In this document: piece by piece, positions 60,433 to 64,000 of the stretch
Layout of the letters: the number at the start of each line of letters is the position of its first letter
How positions within the stretch are numbered: the stretch's first letter is position 1
Source of the DNA: Variovorax sp. V93
Lineage (GTDB): Bacteria > Pseudomonadota > Gammaproteobacteria > Burkholderiales > Burkholderiaceae_C
DNA length: 64,000 nt
Direction: 5' to 3'
Assembly: GCF_041154485.1 (NCBI RefSeq)
Contig: NZ_AP028670.1
Span: 496,001-560,000 of the forward strand
Translations under genes and position numbers: made by a program
Notes under the pieces: model-generated
Told to the model about the DNA's origin: nothing
The model's database searches: none
Seen by the model: only the letters and a program-made list of their open reading frames with translations

Positions 60433-61122
60433 ATGTCCTCCAACCCTCCCGACATCATTCGCGATTTCGAGCGCGTACCCGCGCACATCGTGGCGCAAGC
60501 CGCGCAATTCCAGCCCGCCATCCTGGCCGACGTGGCCGGCCGCCGAGGCGCGATGCACGGCCGCATCAAGGCGTTGCGCCCCCGCATGAAACTCGCCGGC
60601 CCCGCCTTCACGGTGGAGGTGCGTCCCGGCGACAACCTGATGATCCATGCCGCCATCGCGATGGCCAGGCCCGGCGACGTGCTGGTGATCGACGGCAAGG
60701 GCGACCAGGGCTCGGCGCTCATGGGCACCATCATGATGACGGCCTGCCAGAAGCTCGGCATCGTCGGCGTGGTGATGGACGGCGCCTGCCGCGACAGCCT
60801 CGAGATCGACGAGATGAACTACCCGGTGTTCTGCGTGGGCACCAACCCGAACGGCCCTACCAAGAACATCGCCGGGCGCATCGGGCATCCCGTCTCGGTC
60901 GGCGATGTCACGGTGCGCGCGGGCGACTTCGTGATCGCCGACGGCGACGGCGTGGTGGTGGTGGAGCGCGAGAAGATCGAGGCGCTGCTGCCCGCGGCGG
61001 CCCGGAAGGTCAGCGACGAGGCCGCGCGCATTGCCGCGATCAAGGAAGGCGACACCGCGGCCAAGTGGCTGAACGGCGCGCTGCGCACGGCCGGCGTGCT
61101 CAAGGAAGGAGAGGTGCTGTGA
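60433..61122 (+). CDS. RraA-family aldolase/dicarboxylate enzyme
   Basis: The 229-residue protein resembles the RraA/4-carboxy-4-hydroxy-2-oxoadipate aldolase family: ADVAGRRGAMHGRIKALRPRMKLAGPAFTVEVRPGDNLMIH and VIDGKGDQGSALMGTIMMTACQKLGIVGVVMDGACRDS (metal-site arginine/aspartate). Related enzymes cleave or decarboxylate 4-hydroxy-2-oxo acids, for example in aromatic catabolism. It overlaps the next dehydrogenase gene by GTGA. Regulator-of-RNase activity is unlikely in this context. Confidence 0.85.
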   Translation: MSSNPPDIIRDFERVPAHIVAQAAQFQPAILADVAGRRGAMHGRIKALRPRMKLAGPAFTVEVRPGDNLMIHAAIAMARPGDVLVIDGKGDQGSALMGTIMMTACQKLGIVGVVMDGACRDSLEIDEMNYPVFCVGTNPNGPTKNIAGRIGHPVSVGDVTVRAGDFVIADGDGVVVVEREKIEALLPAAARKVSDEAARIAAIKEGDTAAKWLNGALRTAGVLKEGEVL

Positions 61123-62045
61123 GCAGCATCTTGGTGACCGGCGCCGACCTGGCGCCGCAGGCCGTCGCGCTGCTCGAGGGCCACGAGATCGTCTACGCCG
61201 GCAAGGCCCCGACCGAGGACGACCTGGTGGCGCTGTGCCGCGCGCATGATCCGGTGGCCATCATCGTGCGCTACGGCAAGGTCGGCGCCGCGGTGATGGA
61301 CGCGGCGCCCTCGCTGCGCGTGATCTCCAAGCATGGCAGCGGCACCGACACCATCGACAAGGCCGCGGCCCAGGCGCGCGGCATCGAGGTGGTCGCGGCC
61401 GTGGGCGCGAACGCCGCCGCGGTGGCCGAGCAGGCGCTGGCCCTGCTGCTGGCCTGCGCCAAGTCCGTGGTGCAGCTCGATGCCCGCATGCATGCCGGCC
61501 ACTGGGACAAGGCCACGCACAAGAGCCTCGAGCTTGGCGGCCGCACCATCGGGCTGATTGGCCTGGGTGCGATCGGACTGCGCTTTGCCCGCATGGCCGA
61601 TGCGCTGGGCATGCGCGTGATCGGCTTCGATCCCTATGCCGGGAATCTTCCGCCCCATGTCACGGCCGTCGACCTGCCGACGATCTGGCGCGAGTCCGAT
61701 GCGATCTCGCTGCACTGCCCGCTGACGGAAGACAACCGCGGCCTGGTCAACGCCGACACGCTGGCCCGGTGCAGGCGCGGCGTGATCCTGGTCAACACCG
61801 CGCGCGGCGGCCTCGTCGACGAAGCGGCGCTGCTGGCCGGAGTGCGTTCGGGCCAGGTGGGCATGGCGGGCCTGGACAGCTTCGCAGTGGAGCCGATGGC
61901 CGCGGGCCACCCTTTCCAGGGCGAGAAGAACTTCGTGCTGAGCCCGCACATCGGCGGCGTGACCGGTGACGCTTATGTGAACATGGGCATCGGCGCGGCG
62001 AAGAACGTGCTGCAGGTGCTCGCCCGGCAGCCGGCCACCACCTGA
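61119..62045 (+). CDS. D-2-hydroxyacid dehydrogenase
   Basis: The 308-residue protein has the NAD-binding GRTIGLIGLGAIGLRFARMADALGMRVIGFDPYA near residue 145 and catalytic R and E/H regions (ISKHGSGTDTIDKAAA; LVNTARGGLVDEAALLAG; LSPHIGGVTGDAYV). It reduces a 2-oxo acid or oxidises a 2-hydroxy acid. The GTG start overlaps the RraA-like stop. Together with the aldolase it suggests breakdown of a hydroxy-oxo acid. Confidence 0.91.
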   Translation: MSSILVTGADLAPQAVALLEGHEIVYAGKAPTEDDLVALCRAHDPVAIIVRYGKVGAAVMDAAPSLRVISKHGSGTDTIDKAAAQARGIEVVAAVGANAAAVAEQALALLLACAKSVVQLDARMHAGHWDKATHKSLELGGRTIGLIGLGAIGLRFARMADALGMRVIGFDPYAGNLPPHVTAVDLPTIWRESDAISLHCPLTEDNRGLVNADTLARCRRGVILVNTARGGLVDEAALLAGVRSGQVGMAGLDSFAVEPMAAGHPFQGEKNFVLSPHIGGVTGDAYVNMGIGAAKNVLQVLARQPATT

Positions 62046-62125
62046 GCCTTCGGCGGCGCGCCGCGCAGCGAATGCACTGCGGCACACCGGCAGCGGACAC
62101 GAACACAACAACGAGAGACGAATCC

Positions 62126-63082
62126 ATGAAGACATTGATCCAGCGCGTGCTTGCCGCATGCCTTCTTGCTGCGGCATCCGCGCACGCAGCCTTTCCCGAG
62201 CGTCCGATCACCCTGGTCGTCCCCTACGCGCCCGGCGGTTCGGCCGATGCGCTGGCGCGCGTGCTCGCCGTGCGCATGGGCGCGAAGCTGGGCACGAGCG
62301 TGATCGTCGACAACCGCCCCGGCGCGAGCGGGACCATCGGCGCGAGCTTCGCCGCCAAGGCCCCGGCCGACGGCTACACCGTGCTCTACGACGCCACGCC
62401 CTACTCCATCAATCCGCACCTGTTCCCGCGCATGCCGTATGCGAGCAATGCGCTGCAGCCGCTGGCGCTGGTCTCGCTGGCGCCGAACCTCCTCATCGTC
62501 AGGGCCGAATCGCCGATCAGGGACGTGAAGGACCTGGTCGCCAGGGCCAAGGCCGCGCCGGGCAAGCTGAACTTCGCCTCCGGCGGCAGCGGCACGGTGC
62601 AGCGGCTGGCGGCGGAGCTGTTGCGCCAGCGGCTCGACCTCGACATGGTGCACGTCGGCTACAAGAGCGGCGGCCCCGCGATCGTCGATGTGACCGGCGG
62701 CCAGGTCGACTTCATGTTCAGCACCATCGCGGCGTCCTATCCGCTGGTCTCTTCGGGCAAGCTGCGGGCTCTCGCAGTCTCGTCGCCCGAGCGCTCCAAG
62801 CGCCTGCCGGACGTGCCGACGGTGGCCGAATCGGTCGTGCCGGGCTACGAGGCCTTCGAATGGAACGGGCTGCTGCTGCCGGCCGGCACGCCCGAACCGG
62901 TGGCCGCGAAGCTGCACAAGGCGCTGGTCGACGTACTGAAGGAAGACGAGGTGAAGCAGCGCTTCGCCGACGTCGGCGTGCAGGCCGTCGGTTCCACACC
63001 GGCCGAGTTCGCGGCCTTCCTGAAGAAGGAAGACGCGAAATGGGCCGAGGTGATCCGCAAGGGCAACATCAAGCTCGACTGA
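62126..63082 (+). CDS. Bug/TctC-type tripartite tricarboxylate receptor (2)
   Basis: The 318-residue periplasmic receptor has a signal peptide (VLAACLLAAASAHA) and Bug motifs FPERPITLVVPYAPGGSADALARVLAVRM, VIVDNRPGASGTIGASFAAKAPADGYTVLYD, HVGYKSGGPAIVDVTGGQVDFMF. It is a second binding protein in the same cluster, so the organism may use two related substrates. The ATG at 62126 is used. It lies 8 nt before the amidohydrolase gene. Confidence 0.91.
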   Translation: MKTLIQRVLAACLLAAASAHAAFPERPITLVVPYAPGGSADALARVLAVRMGAKLGTSVIVDNRPGASGTIGASFAAKAPADGYTVLYDATPYSINPHLFPRMPYASNALQPLALVSLAPNLLIVRAESPIRDVKDLVARAKAAPGKLNFASGGSGTVQRLAAELLRQRLDLDMVHVGYKSGGPAIVDVTGGQVDFMFSTIAASYPLVSSGKLRALAVSSPERSKRLPDVPTVAESVVPGYEAFEWNGLLLPAGTPEPVAAKLHKALVDVLKEDEVKQRFADVGVQAVGSTPAEFAAFLKKEDAKWAEVIRKGNIKLD

Positions 63083-63089
63083 CACGCCG

Positions 63090-63977
63090 ATGGCCGATCT
63101 CCCGCTCACGCATCCCGTGCCGCATTCGGTCGGGCTCGAGCGCCCTTCGCGCGCGCTGCCCGCAGGTGCCTGCGACAGCCACATGCACATCTTCGATCCG
63201 CGCTTCGCGCCCTCGCGGCACTGGAAGCGGCAGCCACCGCGCGCCGAGGTCGCCGCCTATCGCCAGCTCCAGGAGCGGCTGGGCACGTCGCGCACTGTCG
63301 TGGTGAACCCGTCGACCTATGGCACCGACAACGCCTGCATGCTCGACGCGCTGGCGCAGCTCGGGGCAAGCGCGCGTGGCGTCGCGGTGGTCGGCGCCGA
63401 GGTGGACGACGCGCAGCTCGAGCGCCTCGCGGCGCAGCGCGTGTGCGGATTGCGCGTGAACTTCGTGACGCCGCAATCCTGGGGCGCCACCACGGCGGAC
63501 ATGCTGACGGTGCTCGCGCGCAAGGCGGCGCGCCTCGGATGGCACATCCAGGTCTTCGTCCACCCCGGGCAGCTGGTCGAACTGGCGCCGCTACTCGAGG
63601 CCCTGCCCGCCCCGCTCGTGGTCGATCACATGGCACGCATCGATCCCGCCGAAGGGCCGGCCGGCGCCGCCTTCGCCACGCTGCACCGACTGCTCGACAA
63701 GGGCAACACCTGGGTCAAGCTCTCCGGCGTCTACATGCGCTCGCGAGAAGGCGCCCCGGCCTACGGCGACGCGCAGGCACTGGCCCGTGCGCTGGTCCGG
63801 GCTGCGCCGGAGCGCATGCTCTGGGGCAGCGACTGGCCCCACACCACCGAGGCGCCGGGCACGGTCGACGATGCCGGCCTGGTGAACGTGCTGCGCGCCT
63901 GGTGCGGCGACGATGGCGTGATGGACCGTATCCTCGTCGACAACCCGGCGAGGCTCTACGGCTTCGGCCAACCCTGA
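63090..63977 (+). CDS. Amidohydrolase, LigI/PDC-hydrolase-like
   Basis: The 295-residue protein begins with a metal site DSHMHIFDPRFAPSRHW near residue 30. It continues with a TIM-barrel pattern including VFVHPGQLVELAPLLEAL, LVVDHMARIDP and ERMLWGSDWPHT near 248. It belongs to the amidohydrolase-2 group with 2-pyrone-4,6-dicarboxylate lactonase (LigI), which acts on lactones from protocatechuate/gallate breakdown. The exact substrate is inferred from the neighbouring aldolase and receptors. Confidence 0.88.
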   Translation: MADLPLTHPVPHSVGLERPSRALPAGACDSHMHIFDPRFAPSRHWKRQPPRAEVAAYRQLQERLGTSRTVVVNPSTYGTDNACMLDALAQLGASARGVAVVGAEVDDAQLERLAAQRVCGLRVNFVTPQSWGATTADMLTVLARKAARLGWHIQVFVHPGQLVELAPLLEALPAPLVVDHMARIDPAEGPAGAAFATLHRLLDKGNTWVKLSGVYMRSREGAPAYGDAQALARALVRAAPERMLWGSDWPHTTEAPGTVDDAGLVNVLRAWCGDDGVMDRILVDNPARLYGFGQP

Positions 63978-64000
63978 TTGCGGCCTGTGCCGCGACGGAG

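Noticed and set aside
1..64000. CRISPR arrays, rRNA, tRNA and replication origins
   Set aside because: No regularly spaced repeats, conserved rRNA segments, tRNA arms or DnaA-box clusters were found when reading through the window; a covariance-model search was not possible.

Overview
The window is GC-rich (well above 60% by eye) with tightly packed, often overlapping genes. The protein families point to a betaproteobacterium of the order Burkholderiales, most likely Comamonadaceae (Variovorax/Acidovorax-like); the genus is not provable from the sequence alone. Supporting signs are two Bug/TctC-type solute receptors, Hcp/VgrG/DUF2169/DUF4150 type VI secretion genes and a PhaB-like reductase. 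No rRNA, tRNA, CRISPR array or intact insertion sequence was seen.

Region 1 (1-43 kb) is dominated by a stress and low-oxygen survival island. It holds five universal stress proteins, a small heat-shock protein, three 217-residue BON-domain paralogues, a CBS protein, a second GroEL, a Lon protease, a DUF883 protein, a thymidine/AMP-phosphorylase-like enzyme, two zinc alcohol dehydrogenases, a PhaB-type reductase, a DegP-like lipoprotein protease, a DksA/TraR protein, a beta-CASP nuclease, a DHH phosphoesterase and two shortened carbamoyltransferase-like proteins. At least twelve FNR/Anr-type boxes (TTGAT-N4-ATCAA and a TTGAT-N3-GCGCAA variant) sit upstream of these units. Most lie 22 nt (a few 21 nt) from a plausible -10 hexamer, the class II geometry with the activator centred near -41.5. 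A Crp/Fnr regulator with an FNR-type recognition helix but no N-terminal Fe-S cysteine cluster is encoded inside the island at 27.7-28.5 kb.

Other modules interrupt this island. They are a BigR-type sulfur-responsive divergon (MBL hydrolase, ArsR repressor, two YeeE/YedE transporters; 6-8.2 kb); an OmpR/EnvZ-like pair (9.2-11.3 kb); a four-gene operon with thermostable hemolysin, AMP-binding, haem-oxygenase-like and SDR proteins (12-15.7 kb); and a PepSY/DUF2271/flavoreductase/ApbE cassette (15.9-20 kb) bracketed by an imperfect direct duplication of about 230-260 bp. A second two-component system with a PAS-GAF hybrid kinase lies at 37.7-40.5 kb.

Region 2 (43-44 kb) is a Phd-like/zeta-like toxin-antitoxin pair. 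Region 3 (44-58.2 kb) is an orphan type VI secretion effector island: hcp, vgrG, a PAAR-like protein with a C-terminal SHH-type nuclease candidate, putative partner proteins and a DUF2169 adaptor on the minus strand, and a second vgrG with a lipase effector and Tli4-like immunity gene on the plus strand. Region 4 (58.3-64 kb) is a LysR-controlled catabolic cluster with two Bug receptors, an RraA-like aldolase, a D-2-hydroxyacid dehydrogenase and an amidohydrolase.
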